A DNA stretch of 64,000 nucleotides from positions 154,391,345 through 154,455,344 of the forward strand of contig JALGPY010000002.1 in the NCBI GenBank assembly GCA_023055425.1. The letters run 5' to 3'. The notes below the pieces were generated by a model, which made no database searches, was not told where the DNA came from, and saw only the letters and a list, made by a program, of their open reading frames with translations. The translations under genes were made by a program, and so were the position numbers. This document shows positions 27,841 through 41,587 of the stretch, in pieces. Position 1 is the stretch's first letter, and every line of letters starts with the position of its first letter. The stretch comes from Linanthus parryae (taxonomy: Eukaryota; Streptophyta; Magnoliopsida; Ericales; Polemoniaceae).

Positions 27841-30800
27841 ATGCATGACACAGTTTGCATCACAGTTACACTTTTTGAAAGCTTAGCTGAAGGGGTGAAA
27901 ATGGCATTTCTCAAACTAGAAGGTGTGCACTGTCTTTTCATCAAACCTAATGTGGTGGAAGCGTCTTTTATCCATTTTAAAAATTTTATTTATATATTTA
28001 AAACAAAAAATGAGATGTCGTTACTTTCAATAACGGAGATGGATGGAAATTGCATATGCGCATCAAATTAGAATAATGTAGGGGATTTTGGTGGTAAATT
28101 AATAGTGCAATAGGTTAAGTGTAAAATAAACAATAACGCAAATAAGTTTCCGATAGAAAAATCAAAAAAAATATGAATAATGCTAACAATACCCGGGATG
28201 ACATGACGATAAGACATGAACCCAACACGAGCGGGATTAGGTCGACACGACCGTGCAACTGGTCAACAATGGGTCGAACAAAAAGTGACACGAAAATAAA
28301 TGGGTCTTCGCCGGGTCGACAAATGTCTGACCCGGTTCAACCTAACCCAGAACCCGATGGGATGACCCAAATTGCCAGGCCATTCCAGAGGCTACACATA
28401 AAGGAGTATTCTATCTTCCCAAAGGTATATTGCTCAAATGAACTAACAAATGGCTGATTTTTTTTTTCTTTTTATAAAAACTACTTACAACTCCCCGAAA
28501 ATTTGAGCTCTTTGAATTGTGAAGCACAAAATGCTAGTTGTACCCTGCAGATTCTTGACAAATGATAGATATACATCCGGAAGGAAAAAACCTCGTCAAA
28601 TTAAGCTTAATGGGTAAGTTGGAAATTTGTGATGTCATATACCAGAAACTCAAAGACAATGACATTGTGATGATAAACATGCCTCAGTCATCGCGTTGAT
28701 GGTGAAGGTCCTTCCCCAAACCAAGTTTTTATTCATAAAGCCACTTATAGTTCGCAATTCCGAGGGGATACTATCTGCATGGGTATGTTCTTTAGCTTTC
28801 AGTATGCAGCCTTAGAGATACAGTCTCATCTGGAGAGTCCAAACTTTTCAAACATATTTCTATGGTGATGATATTGTAAGATATTGTCTCATTTATGCTC
28901 TTCTCTGGCATACCTAATATTTGCCATAATGTTTATTGTGCTACATCTTCATTCGTACAATATCTTAATGTCCTTATAATTCATATTGCATTCTGATTAT
29001 AATGAGAGTGTTTTTTAATTCCGACTTATTTATCTTTCCTATGGAGTTTATCTTCTCTCCGGAGACTGGGAGCCACCGTAAACATTGTACCAGTCCATCC
29101 ATGGGTCCGCCATTTTAATATCTCCAAGTTATGAAAATTCAGAATCAGTTCTCTTGTAAATTCTTTTTCTCATTATTTCTTATCGGGTTGTTATGTAATT
29201 TTCAAGATATATTAAAGAGGATAAGACCTGTAGTGAAGCCAATTCTCAAATAATATTATCCCATAACAGAAAATAACAAGCAAGTAAGCTTCTTTTTGTT
29301 TGTTGACCATCTGATTTGTTGTTCCACTTTTGTAAGTCTAACTAAATTCTTGTTTTGTGCTTTTCCTGTGCGCCACTCTTTATTCTATTCTCTATATCTA
29401 CAAATGACATGTGAAAAACTTTGTTTCATGAAAGAATTATAGTTTGTTGAAAAGTTCAAATTTGTTATTTAGCTTAATTGATTATATTTACTCCATACTT
29501 TAAATTATTTGCAAAATATGTTATGATTAAAATAAAAGAGAAGAGCGTCACAGTATGCATGACACAGTATGCATCACAGTTACAATTGCTGAAAGCTTAG
29601 CTGAAGAGGTGAAAGTGCCATTTCTAAAACTAGAATGTGTGAAGTGTTTTTTCATCAAACCTAAAGGGAGAAAGGGTCTTTTATACATTTTAAAAATGTA
29701 ATTTAGATATTTAAAATAAAAAAGTGAGTTGTCGTTACTTTCAATAACGGAGATGGATGAAATCATAATATTCGTCCAAAATTAGGATAATGTAAGGGAT
29801 TTTGGTGGAAATTAATAGTGTGATAGGTTAAGTGTAAAAAACAATAAGACAATTAAATAACCGATGAAAAACTCAAAAATATATGCATAATGCTAACAAT
29901 ATCTCGGTCGACACGACGATAAGACACGAACCCGACACGAGCGGGCTTGGATCGACATGAACGTGTAACGGGTAAAAACGGTTCGAACCGTAAGTGATAC
30001 GAAAATAAATGGGTCTACGCCCGGTCGATAAATTTATGACCCGGTTCAACCCAACAAGGAACGCGGTGGGTTGACCGGAATTTCCAGACCTAATCAAGAG
30101 GCTAAAGATAAAGGAGTGTTTTGTCTTCACAAACGAAATAGAGCTCAAATGAACTAACGCAGGGCAGCTTTTTTCTTTTTATAAAAACTACTTACAAGTC
30201 TCCAAAAATTTGAGCTGTTTGAATTGTGAAGCACAAAATGCCAGTCGTACTTTGCAGATTCTGGACGAATGAAATCTACACATCCGCAGGGGAAAAACCT
30301 CTTCAAATTAAGCTTATCGGGTAAGTTGGAAGTTGGTAATGTCATATACCAGAAAATCAGTGACGATGATATCGTGATGATAAACATGCCCCCATCTATT
30401 CAGCCACACTCATTCATCGCGTTGGCGGTGAAGGTCCTTCCACCAAGCTCAGTTTTATTCATAAAGCCACTTTTATGTTCGCCATTCCGAGGAGAATTAG
30501 ATTTGGCTGTCTGCATGGGTATGTTCTTTGGATTTGAGTATGCAGCTTTAGTGATTCATTCTCATTCGGAGAGACTACTCTTTTCAAACACAATTTCTGC
30601 GGTGATGATACTGTAAGATCTTGTTTCATTTAGGCTCTTATACGGCACACCTAATGTTTGTCATAATGTTTATTGAGCTACATGTTTAGTCATACAGTAT
30701 CTTAATGTCCTTATAATTCTTATAGCATTATGATTATAATGAGAGAAAGCCAAATTTTTATCATTTCTAAAGAATTTCGCTTCTCTCCGTAACTTGGGAG

Positions 30801-31267
30801 CCGCTGTAAAAATTGTACCAGTCCATGGGTCTACCATTTTCATATCTTCAAGGTATGATAATCAAGAATCATTTCTCTGGTTGTTCTCTTTCTTATTATT
30901 TCTTACCAGGTTGTTATTTCCAGGATATATTAAAGAGGAGAAGACCTATGATGAAGCCAAATCTCAAAAATAGAACTTAAAATAACAAGCAAGTAAGCTT
31001 ATTTTTGTCTGTTGACCATCTGATTTGTTGTTTAACTTTTGTGTGTCTAACTAAATTTTTGTATTTATGTTCTTTTTGTGCACCACTCCTTACTCCATTC
31101 TCTCTGCCTACAAATGACATGCGGAGAACATTGTTTCATGAAATAATTATGGTTGGTTGAAGGGTTCAAATTTATTGTTTAGCTGAACTTATTTTCATTT
31201 ATTCTATACTTCAAAATTATTTGCAGAATGTGTTATAAACTAGACAAAAAGAGAAGAGTGTCGCAGT
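27841..31267 (+). repeat. Array unit 9 (A-B dimer)
   Basis: Halves are 1714 and 1713 bp. No 24-bp duplication, long GATATCGTGATG form, CCAACACGAGCGGG variant. It forms a nearly identical block with units 10 and 11. Confidence 0.9.
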
Positions 31268-33685
31268 ATGCATGACACAGTTTGCATCACAGTTACAATT
31301 TTTGAAAGCTTAGCTGAAGGGGTGAAAATGGCATTTCTCAAACTAGAAGGTGTGCACTGTCTTTTCATCAAACCTAATGTGGTGAAAGCGTCTTTTATCC
31401 ATTTTAAAAATTTTATTTATATATTTAAAACAAAAAATGAGATGTCGTTACTTTCAATAACGGAGATGGATGGAAATTGCATATGCGCATCAAATTAGAA
31501 TAATGTAGGGGATTTTGGTGGTAAATTAATAGTGCAATAGGTTAAGTGTAAAATAAACAATAACGCAAATAAGTTTCCGATAGAAAAATCAAAAAATATA
31601 TGAATAATGCTAACAATACCCGGGATGACATGACGACAAGACATGAACCCAACACGAGCGGGATTAGGTCGACACGAACGTGCAACTGGTCAACAATGGG
31701 TCGAACAAAAAGTGACACGAAAATAAATGGGTCTTCGCCAGGTTGACAAATGTCTGACCCGGTTCAACCCAACCCAGAACCCGATGGGATGACCCAAATT
31801 GCCAGGCCATTCCAAAGGCTACACATAAAGGAGTATTCTATCTTCCCAAAGGTATATGGCTCAAATGAACTAACAAATGGCTGATTTTTTTTTTTCTTTT
31901 TATAAAAACTACTTACAACTCCCCGAAAATTTGAGCTCTTTGAATTGTGAAGCACAAAATGCTAGTTGTACCCTGCAGATTCTTGACAAATGATAGATAT
32001 ACATCCGGAAGGAAAAAACCTCGTCAAATTAAGCTTAATGGGTAAGTTGGAAATTTGTGATGTCATATACCAGAAACTCAAAGACAATGACATTGTGATG
32101 ATAAACATGCCTCAGTCATCGCGTTGATGGTGAAGGTCCTTCCCCAAACCAAGTTTTTATTCATAAAGCCACTTATAGTTCGCAATTCCGAGGGGATACT
32201 ATCTGCATGGGTATGTTCTTTAGCTTTCAGTATGCAGCCTTAGAGATACAGTCTCATCTGGAGAGTCCAAACTTTTCAAACATATTTCTATGGTGATGAT
32301 ATTGTAAGATATTGTCTCATTTATGCTCTTCTCTGGCATACCTAATATTTGCCATAATGTTTATTGTGCTACATCTTCATTCGTACAATATCTTAATGTC
32401 CTTATAATTCATATTGCATTCTGATTATAATGAGAGTGTTTTTTAATTCCGAATTATTTATCTTTCCTATGGAGTTTATCTTCTCTCCGGAGACTGGGAG
32501 CCACCGTAAACATTGTACCAGTCCATCCATGGGTCCGCCATTTTAATATCTCCAAGTTATGAAAATTCAGAATCAGTTCTCTTGTAAATTCTTTTTCTCA
32601 TTATTTCTTATCGGGTTGTTATGTAATTTTCAAGATATATTAAAGAGGATAAGACCTGTAGTGAAGCCAATTCTCAAATAATATTATCCCATAACAGAAA
32701 ATAACAAGCAAGTAAGCTTCTTTTTGTTTGTTGACCATCTGATTTGTTGTTCCACTTTTGTAAGTCTAACTAAATTCTTGTTTTGTGCTTTTCCTGTGCG
32801 CCACTCTTTATTCTATTCTCTATATCTACAAATGACATGTGAAAAACTTTGTTTCATGAAAGAATTATAGTTTGTTGAAAAGTTCAAATTTGTTATTTAG
32901 CTTAATTGATTATATTTACTCCATACTTTAAATTATTTGCAAAATATGTTATGATTAAAATAAAAGAGAAGAGCGTCACAGTATGCATGACACAGTATGC
33001 ATCACAGTTACAATTGCTGAAAGCTTAGCTGAAGAGGTGAAAGTGCCATTTCTAAAACTAGAATGTGTGAAGTGTTTTTTCATCAAACCTAAAGGGAGAA
33101 AGGGTCTTTTATACATTTTAAAAATGTAATTTAGATATTTAAAATAAAAAAGTGAGTTGTCGTTACTTTCAATAACGGAGATGGATGAAATCATAATATT
33201 CGTCCAAAATTAGGATAATGTAAGGGATTTTGGTGGAAATTAATAGTGTGATAGGTTAAGTGTAAAAAACAATAAGACAATTAAATAACCGATGAAAAAC
33301 TCAAAAATATATGCATAATGCTAACAATATCTCGGTCGACACGACGATAAGACACGAACCCGACACGAGCGGGCTTGGATCGACATGAACGTGTAACGGG
33401 TAAAAACGGTTCGAACCGTAAGTGATACGAAAAGAAATGGGTCTACGCCCGGTCGATAAATTTATGACCCGGTTCAACCCAACAAGGAACGCGGTGGGTT
33501 GACCGGAATTTCCAGACCTAATCAAGAGGCTAAAGATAAAGGAGTGTTTTGTCTTCACAAACGAAATAGAGCTCAAATGAACTAACGCAGGGCAGCTTTT
33601 TTCTTTTTATAAAAACTACTTACAAGTCTCCAAAAATTTGAGCTGTTTGAATTGTGAAGCACAAAATGCCAGTCGTACTTTGCAG

Positions 33686-33748
33686 ATTCTGGACGAATGA
33701 AATCTACACATCCGGAGGGGAAAAACCTCTTCAAATTAAGCTTATCGG
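33686..33748 (+). other. Exon-like block with splice-like borders (representative, unit 10 B half)
   Basis: A 63-nt segment is preceded by TTTGCAG and followed by G|GTAAGT. One frame is open throughout, and its translation (FWTNEIYTSGGEKP...) is similar in the A half (FLTNDRYTSGRKKP...), so the same frame is kept in both diverged halves. This suggests an exon remnant of an unidentified host gene. Neighbouring sequence is full of stops, so it is not a working gene. The family is not recognised. Confidence 0.4.
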
Positions 33749-34280
33749 GTAAGTTGGAAGTTGGTAATGTCATATACCAGAAAATCAGTGACGATGATAT
33801 CGTGATGATAAACATGCCCCCATCTATTCAGCCACACTCATTCATCGCGTTGGCGGTGAAGGTCCTTCCACCAAGCTCAGTTTTATTCATAAAGCCACTT
33901 TTATGTTCGCCATTCCGAGGAGAATTAGATTTGGCAGTCTGCATGGGTATGTTCTTTGGATTTGAGTATGCAGCTTTAGAGATTCATTCTCATTCGGAGA
34001 GACTACTCTTTTCAAACACAATTTCTGCGGTGATGATACTGTAAGATCTTGTTTCATTTAGGCTCTTATACGGCACACCTAATTTTTGTCATAATGTTTA
34101 TTGAGCTACATGTTTAGTCATACAGTATCTTAATGTCCTTATAATTCTTATAGCATTATGATTATAATGAGAGAAAGCCAAATTTTTATCATTTCTAAAG
34201 AATTTCGCTTCTCTCCGTAACTTGGGAGCCGCTGTAAAAATTGTACCAGTCCATGGGTCTACCATTTTCATATCTTCAAG

Positions 34281-34352
34281 GTATGATAATCAAGAATCAT
34301 TTCTCTGGTTGCTTCTCTTTCTTATTATTTCTTACCAGGTTGTTATTTCCAG
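34281..34352 (+). other. Pseudo-intron, GT..AG (representative, unit 10 B half)
   Basis: TTCAAG|GTATGA at the left and TTATTTCCAG|G at the right bound 72 bp of T-rich sequence. The homologous A-half segment (for example 1507-1584, 78 bp) also begins GTAAG and ends AG, despite heavy divergence of the interior. The flanks are better conserved than the interior, as expected for exons around an intron. Confidence 0.4.
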
Positions 34353-34696
34353 GATATATTAAAGAGGAGAAGACCTATGATGAAGCCAAATCTCAAAAAT
34401 AGAACTTAAAATAACAAGCAAGTAAGCTTATTTTTGTCTGTTGACCATCTGATTTGTTGTTTAACTTTTGTGTGTCTAACTAAATTTTTGTATTTATGTT
34501 CTTTTTGTGCACCACTCCTTACTCCATTCTCTCTGCCTACAAATGACATGCGGAGAACATTGTTTCATGAAATAATTATGGTTGGTTGAAGGGTTCAAAT
34601 TTATTGTTTAGCTGAACTTATTTTCATTTAATCTATACTTCAAAATTATTTGCAGAATGTGTTATAAACTAGACAAAAAGAGAAGAGTGTCGCAGT

Positions 34697-37600
34697 ATGC
34701 ATGACACAGTTTGCATCACAGTTACAATTTTTGAAAGCTTAGCTGAAGGGGTGAAAATGGCATTTCTCAAACTAGAAGGTGTGCACTGTCTTTTCATCAA
34801 ACCTAATGTGGTGAAAGCGTCTTTTATCCATTTTAAAAATTTTATTTATATATTTAAAACAAAAAATGAGATGTCGTTACTTTCAATAACGGAGATGGAT
34901 GGAAATTGCATATGCGCATCAAATTAGAATAATGTAGGGGATTTTGGTGGTAAATTAATAGTGCAATAGGTTAAGTGTAAAATAAACAATAACGCAAATA
35001 AGTTTCCGATAGAAAAATCAAAAAATATATGAATAATGCTAACAATACCCGGGATGACATGACGACAAGACATGAACCCAACACGAGCGGGATTAGGTCG
35101 ACACGAACGTGCAACTGGTCAACAATGGGTCGAACAAAAAGTGACACGAAAATAAATGGGTCTTCGCCGGGTCGACAAATGTCTGACCCGGTTCAACCCA
35201 ACCCAGAACCCGATGGGATGACCCAAATTGCCAGGCCATTCCAAAGGCTACACATAAAGGAGTATTCTATCTTCCCAAAGGTATATGGCTCAAATGAACT
35301 AACAAATGGCTGATTTTTTTTTTTTTTCTTTTTATAAAAACTACTTACAACTCCCCGAAAATTTGAGCTCTTTGAATTGTGAAGCACAAAATGCTAGTTG
35401 TACCCTGCAGATTCTTGACAAATGATAGATATACATCCGGAAGGAAAAAACCTCGTCAAATTAAGCTTAATGGGTAAGTTGGAAATTTGTGATGTCATAT
35501 ACCAGAAACTCAAAGACAATGACATTGTGATGATAAACATGCCTCAGTCATCGCGTTGATGGTGAAGGTCCTTCCCCAAACCAAGTTTTTATTCATAAAG
35601 CCACTTATAGTTCGCAATTCCGAGGGGATACTATCTGCATGGGTATGTTCTTTAGCTTTCAGTATGCAGCCTTAGAGATACAGTCTCATCTGGAGAGTCC
35701 AAACTTTTCAAACATATTTCTATGGTGATGATATTGTAAGATATTGTCTCATTTATGCTCTTCTCTGGCATACCTAATATTTGCCATAATGTTTATTGTG
35801 CTACATCTTCATTCGTACAATATCTTAATGTCCTTATAATTCATATTGCATTCTGATTATAATGAGAGTGTTTTTTAATTCCGACTTATTTATCTTTCCT
35901 ATGGAGTTTATCTTCTCTCCGGAGACTGGGAGCCACCGTAAACATTGTACCAGTCCATCCATGGGTCCGCCATTTTAATATCTCCAAGTTATGAAAATTC
36001 AGAATCAGTTCTCTTGTAAATTCTTTTTCTCATTATTTCTTATCGGGTTGTTATGTAATTTTCAAGATATATTAAAGAGGATAAGACCTGTAGTGAAGCC
36101 AATTCTCAAATAATATTATCCCATAACAGAAAATAACAAGCAAGTAAGCTTCTTTTTGTTTGTTGACCATCTGATTTGTTGTTCCACTTTTGTAAGTCTA
36201 ACTAAATTCTTGTTTTGTGCTTTTCCTGTGCGCCACTCTTTATTCTATTCTCTATATCTACAAATGACATGTGAAAAACTTTGTTTCATGAAAGAATTAT
36301 AGTTTGTTGAAAAGTTCAAATTTGTTATTTAGCTTAATTGATTATATTTACTCCATACTTTAAATTATTTACAAAATATGTTATGATTAAAATAAAAGAG
36401 AAGAGCGTCACTGTGATGCATGACACAGTATGCATCACAGTTACAATTGCTGAAAGCTTAGCTGAAGAGGTGAAAGTGCCATTTCTAAAACTAGAATGTG
36501 TGAAGTGTTTTTTCATCAAACCTAAGGGGAGAAAGGGTCTTTTATACATTTTAAAAATGTAATTTAGATATTTAAAATAAAAAAGTGAGTTGTCGTTACT
36601 TTCAATAACGGAGATGGATGAAATCATAATATTCGTCCAAAATTAGGATAATGTAAGGGATTTTGGTGGAAATTAATAGTGTGATAGGTTAAGTGTAAAA
36701 AACAATAAGACAATTAAATAACCGATGAAAAACTCAAATATATATGCATAATGCTAACAATATCTCGGTCGACACGACGATAAGACACGAACCCGACACG
36801 AGCGGGCTTTGATCGACATGAACGTGTAACGGGTAAAAACGGTTCGAACAAGTGATACGAAAATAAATGGGTCTACGCCCGGTCGATAAACTTATGACCC
36901 GGTTCAACCCAACAAGGAACGCGGTGGGTTGACCGGAATTTCCAGACCTAATCAAGAGGCTAAAGATAAAGGAGTGTTTTGTCTTCACAAACGAAATAGA
37001 GCTCAAATGAACTAACGCAGGGCAGCTTTTTTTCTTTTTATAAAAACTACTTACAAGTCTCCAAAAATTTGAGCTCTTTGAATTGTGAAGCACAAAATGC
37101 CAGTTGTACTTTGCAGATTCTGGACGAATGAAATCTACACATCCGGAGGGGAAAAACCTCTTCAAATTAAGCTTATCGGGTAAGTTGGAAGTTGGTAATG
37201 TCATATACCAGAAAATCAATGACGATGATATCGTGATGATAAATATGCCCCCATCTATTCAGCCACACTCATTCATCGCGTTGGCGGTGAAGGTCCTTCC
37301 ACCAAGATCAGTTTTATTCATAAAGCCACTTTTATGTTCGCCATTCCGAGGAGAATTAGATTTGGCTGTCTGCATGGGCATGTTCTTTGGATTTGAGTAT
37401 GCAGCTTTAGAGATTCATTCTCATCCGGAGAGACTACTCTTTTCAAACACTATTCTGCGGTGATGATACTGTAAGATCTTGTTTCATTTATGCTCTTATA
37501 TGGCACACCTAATGTTTGTCATAATGTTTATTGAGCTACATGCTTAGTCATACAGTATCTTAATGTCCTTATAATTCTTATAGCATTATGATTATAATGA

Positions 37601-38123
37601 GAGAATGCCGGATTTTTATCATTTCTATAGAATTTCGCTTCTCTCTGTAACTTGGGAGCCGCTGTAAAAATTGTACCAGTCCATGGGTCTACCATTTTCA
37701 TATCTTCAAGGTATGATAATCAAGAATCATTTCTCTGGTTGCTTCTCTTTCTCATTATTTCTTACCAGGTTGTTATTTCCAGGATATATTAAAGAGGAGA
37801 AGACCTATGATGAAGCCAAATCTAAAAAAGAGAACTTAAAATAACAAGCAAGTAAGCTTATTATTGTTTGTTGTCCATCTGATTTGTTGTTTAACTTTTG
37901 TGTGTCTACTAAATTTTTTTTTTATGTTCTTTTTGTGTACCACTCTTTATTCCATTCTCTGTGCCTACAAATGAAATGCGGAGAACTTTGTTTCATGAAA
38001 TAATTATGGTTGGTTGAAGGGTTCAAATTTATTGTTTAGGTGACCTTATTTTCATTTAATCTATACTTCAAATTATTTGCAGAATGTGTTGTAAAGTAGA
38101 CAAAAAGAGAAGAGTGTCGCAGT
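34697..38123 (+). repeat. Array unit 11 (A-B dimer)
   Basis: Halves are 1719 and 1708 bp. A is like units 9 and 10. B departs: its anchor reads CACTGTGATGCATGAC (about 36409-36424) and it lacks a CCGT in the CGGTTCGAAC motif near 36848. This suggests a junction between two homogenised blocks. Confidence 0.9.
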
Positions 38124-41100
38124 ATGCATGACACAATATGCATCACAGTTACAATTTTTGAAATCTTAGCTGAAGAGGTGAAAATGGCATTTCTCAAACT
38201 AGAAGGTGCGCACTGTCTTTTCATCAAACCTAATGTGGTGAAAGGGTCTTTTATCCATTTTAAAATTTTAATTTATATATTTAAAACAAAAAATGAGATG
38301 TCGTTACTTTCAATAATGGAGATGGATCGAAATTGCATATGAACATTTAATTAGAATAATGTAGGGGATTTTGGTGGTAAATTAATAGTGCAATAGGTTA
38401 AGTGTAAAAATCACAATAACGCAAATAAGTTTCCGATAGAAAAATAAAAAATATATGAATAATGCTAACAATACCCGGGATGACACGACGACAAGACATG
38501 AACCCAACACGAGCGGGATTAGGACGACACGAATGTGCAACGGGTCAATAATGGGTCGAACAAAAAGTGACACGAAAATAAATGGGTCTTCGCCGGGTCG
38601 ACAAATGTCTGACCCGGTTCAACCCTACCCAGAACCTGATGGGATGACCCAAATTGCCAGGCCTAATCCAGAGGCGACACATAAAGGAGTATTCTATCTT
38701 CCTAAAGGTATTAGAGCTCAAATAAACTAACAAATGGCTGATTATTATTATTTTTTTTTTTTTATGAAAACTACTTACAACTCCCCCAAAATTTGAGCTC
38801 TTTGAATTATGAAGCACAAAATGCTAGATGTACGCTGCAGATTCTTGACAAATGATAGATATACATCCGGAAGGAAAAAACCTTGTCAAATTAAGCTTAA
38901 TGGGTAAGTTGGAAATTTGTGATGTCATATACCTGAAACTCAGAGACCATGACATTGTGATGATAAACATGCCTCAGACATCGCGTTGATGGTGAAGGTC
39001 CTTCCCCAAACTCAGTTTTTATTCATAAAGCCACTTATAGTTCGCAATTCCGAGGGGATACTATCTGCATGGGTATGTTCTTTAGCTTTCAGTATGCAGC
39101 CTTAGAGATACAGTCTCATCTGAAGAGTCCAAACTTTTCAAACATATTTCTATGGTGATGATATTGTAAGATGTTATCTCATTTATGCTCTTCTCTGGCA
39201 TACCTAATGTTTTCCATAATGTTTATTGTGCTACATCTTCATTCGTACAATATCTTAATGTCCTTATAATTCATATTGCATTCTGATTATATTGAGAGTG
39301 TTTTTCAATTCCGACTTATCTATTTTACCAATGGAGTTTAGCTTCTCTCCGGAGACTGGGAGCCGCCGTAAACATTGTACCAGTCCATCCATGGGTCCGC
39401 CATTTTAATATCTCCAATGTAAGAAAATCCAGAATTAGTTCTCTTGTAAATTCTTTTTCTCATTATTTCTTATCGGGTTGTTATGTAATTTTCAAGATAT
39501 ATTAAAGAGGAGAAGACCTATAGTGAAGCCAATTCTCAAAAATAATATCCCATAACAGAAAATAACAAGCAAGTAAGCTTCTTTTTGTCTGTTGACCATT
39601 TGATTTGTTGTTCAACTTTTGTAAGTCTAACTAAATTCTTGTTTTGTGCTTTTTCTGTGCGCCACTCTTTATTCTATTCTCTGCATCTACAAATGACATG
39701 TGAAAAACTTTGTTTCATGAAAGAATTATAGTTTGTTGAAAGGTTCAAATTTATTATTTAGTTTAATTGATTATATTTACTCCATACTTTAAATTATTTG
39801 CAAAATATGTTATGATTAAAATAAAAGAAAATGTTATGATTAAAATAAAAGAGAAGAGTGTCACAGTATGCATGACACAGTATGCATCACAGTTACAATT
39901 GCTGAAAGCTTAGCTGAAGAGGTGAAAGTTCCATTTATAAAACTAGAATGTGTGAAGTGTTTTTTCATCAAACCTAAGGGGAGAAAGGGTCTTTTATACA
40001 TTTTAAAAATACAATTTAGATATTTAAAATAAAAAGTGAGTTGTCGTTACTTTCAATAACGGAGATGGATGAAATCATACTTTTCGTCCAAAATTAGGAT
40101 AATGTAAGGGATTTTGGTGGAAATTAATAGTATGATAGGTTAAGTGTAAAAAAAAAGAAGACAATTAAATAACCGATGAAAAATTCAAAAATATATGCAT
40201 AATGCTAACAATATGTCGGTCGACACGACGATAAGACAACAACCCGACACGAGCGAGCTTTGATCGACATGAACGTGTAACGGGTAAAAACGGTTCGAAC
40301 CGTAAGTGATACGAAAATAAATGGGTCTACGCCCGGTCGACAAATTTATGACCCGGTTCAACCCAACAAGGAACGCGGTGGGTTGACCGGAATTTCAAGA
40401 CCTAATCAAGAGGCTAAAGATAAAGGAGTGTTTTGTCTTCACAAACGAAATAGAGCTCAAATGAACTAACGCATGGCAGCTTTTTTCCTTTTTATAAAAA
40501 CTACTTACAAGTCTTCAAAAATTTGAGATCTTTGAATTGTGAAGCACAAAATGCCAATTGTACTTTGCAGATTCTGGAGGAATGATATCTATACATCCGG
40601 AGGGGAAAAACCTCTTCAAATTAATCTTATCGGGTAAGTTGGAAGTTGGTAATGTCATATACCAGAAAATCAAAGACGATGATATCGTGATGATAAACAT
40701 GCCCCCATCTATTCAGCTACACTCATTCATCGCGTTGGCGGTGAAGGTCCTTCCACAAAGCCCAGTTTTATTCATAAAGCCACTTTTATGTTCGCAATTT
40801 CGAGAAGAATTAGATTTGGCTGTCTGCATGGGCATGTTCTTTGGCTTTGAGAATGCAGCTTTAGAGATTCATTCTCATTCAGAGAGACTACTCTTTTCAA
40901 ACACTATTTCTGCGGTGATGATACTGTAAGATCTTGTTTCATTTAGGCTCTTATATGGCACACCTAATGTTTGTCATAATGTTTATTGGGCTACATGTTT
41001 AGTCATAGAGTATCTTAATGCCCTTATAATTCTTATAGCATTATGATTATAATGAGAGAATGCCGGATTTTTATCATTTCTATAGAATTTCGCTTCTCTC

Positions 41101-41587
41101 CGTAACTTGGGAGCCGCTGTAAAAAGTGTACCAATCCATGGGTCTACCATTTTCATATCTTCAAGGTATGATAATCAAGAATCATTTCTCTGGTTGCTTC
41201 TATTTCTCATTATTTCTTACCAGGTTGTTATTTCCAGGATATATTTAAGAGGAGAAGACCTATGATGAAGCCAAATCTACAAAATTAATATCCTAGAACT
41301 TAAAATAACAAGCAAGTAAGCTTATTATTGTCTGTTGTCCATCTGATTTGTGGTTTAACTTTTGTGTGTCTACTAAATTTTTGTTTTATGTTCTTTTTGT
41401 GTACCACTCTTTATTCCATTCTCTGTGCCTACAAATGACATGCGGAGAACATTGTTTCATGAAATAATTATGGTTGGTTGAAGGGTTCAAATTTATTGTT
41501 TAGGTGACCTTATTTTCATTTAATCTATACTTCAAATTATTTGCAGAATGTGTTGTAAAGTAGACAAAAAGAGAAGAGTGTCGCAGT
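38124..41587 (+). repeat. Array unit 12 (A-B dimer)
   Basis: Halves are 1744 and 1720 bp. The A half shares private variants with unit 13 (GAAATCTTAGCTGAAGAGG; GAACATTTAATTAG). The 24-bp duplication before B is present, slightly altered (39808-39855 region). Confidence 0.9.

Larger units (their letters stand above)
31268..34696 (+). repeat. Array unit 10 (A-B dimer)
   Basis: Halves are 1715 and 1714 bp. Nearly identical to unit 9, including private changes such as AAAATTCAGAATC in place of AAAATCCAGAATC near the A-half pseudo-intron. Confidence 0.9.

Noticed and set aside
33686..33748. Assigning the exon-like block to a named family such as B3-domain or OB-fold proteins
   Set aside because: Resemblance is too short and too weak. 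Without a search any name would be a guess.
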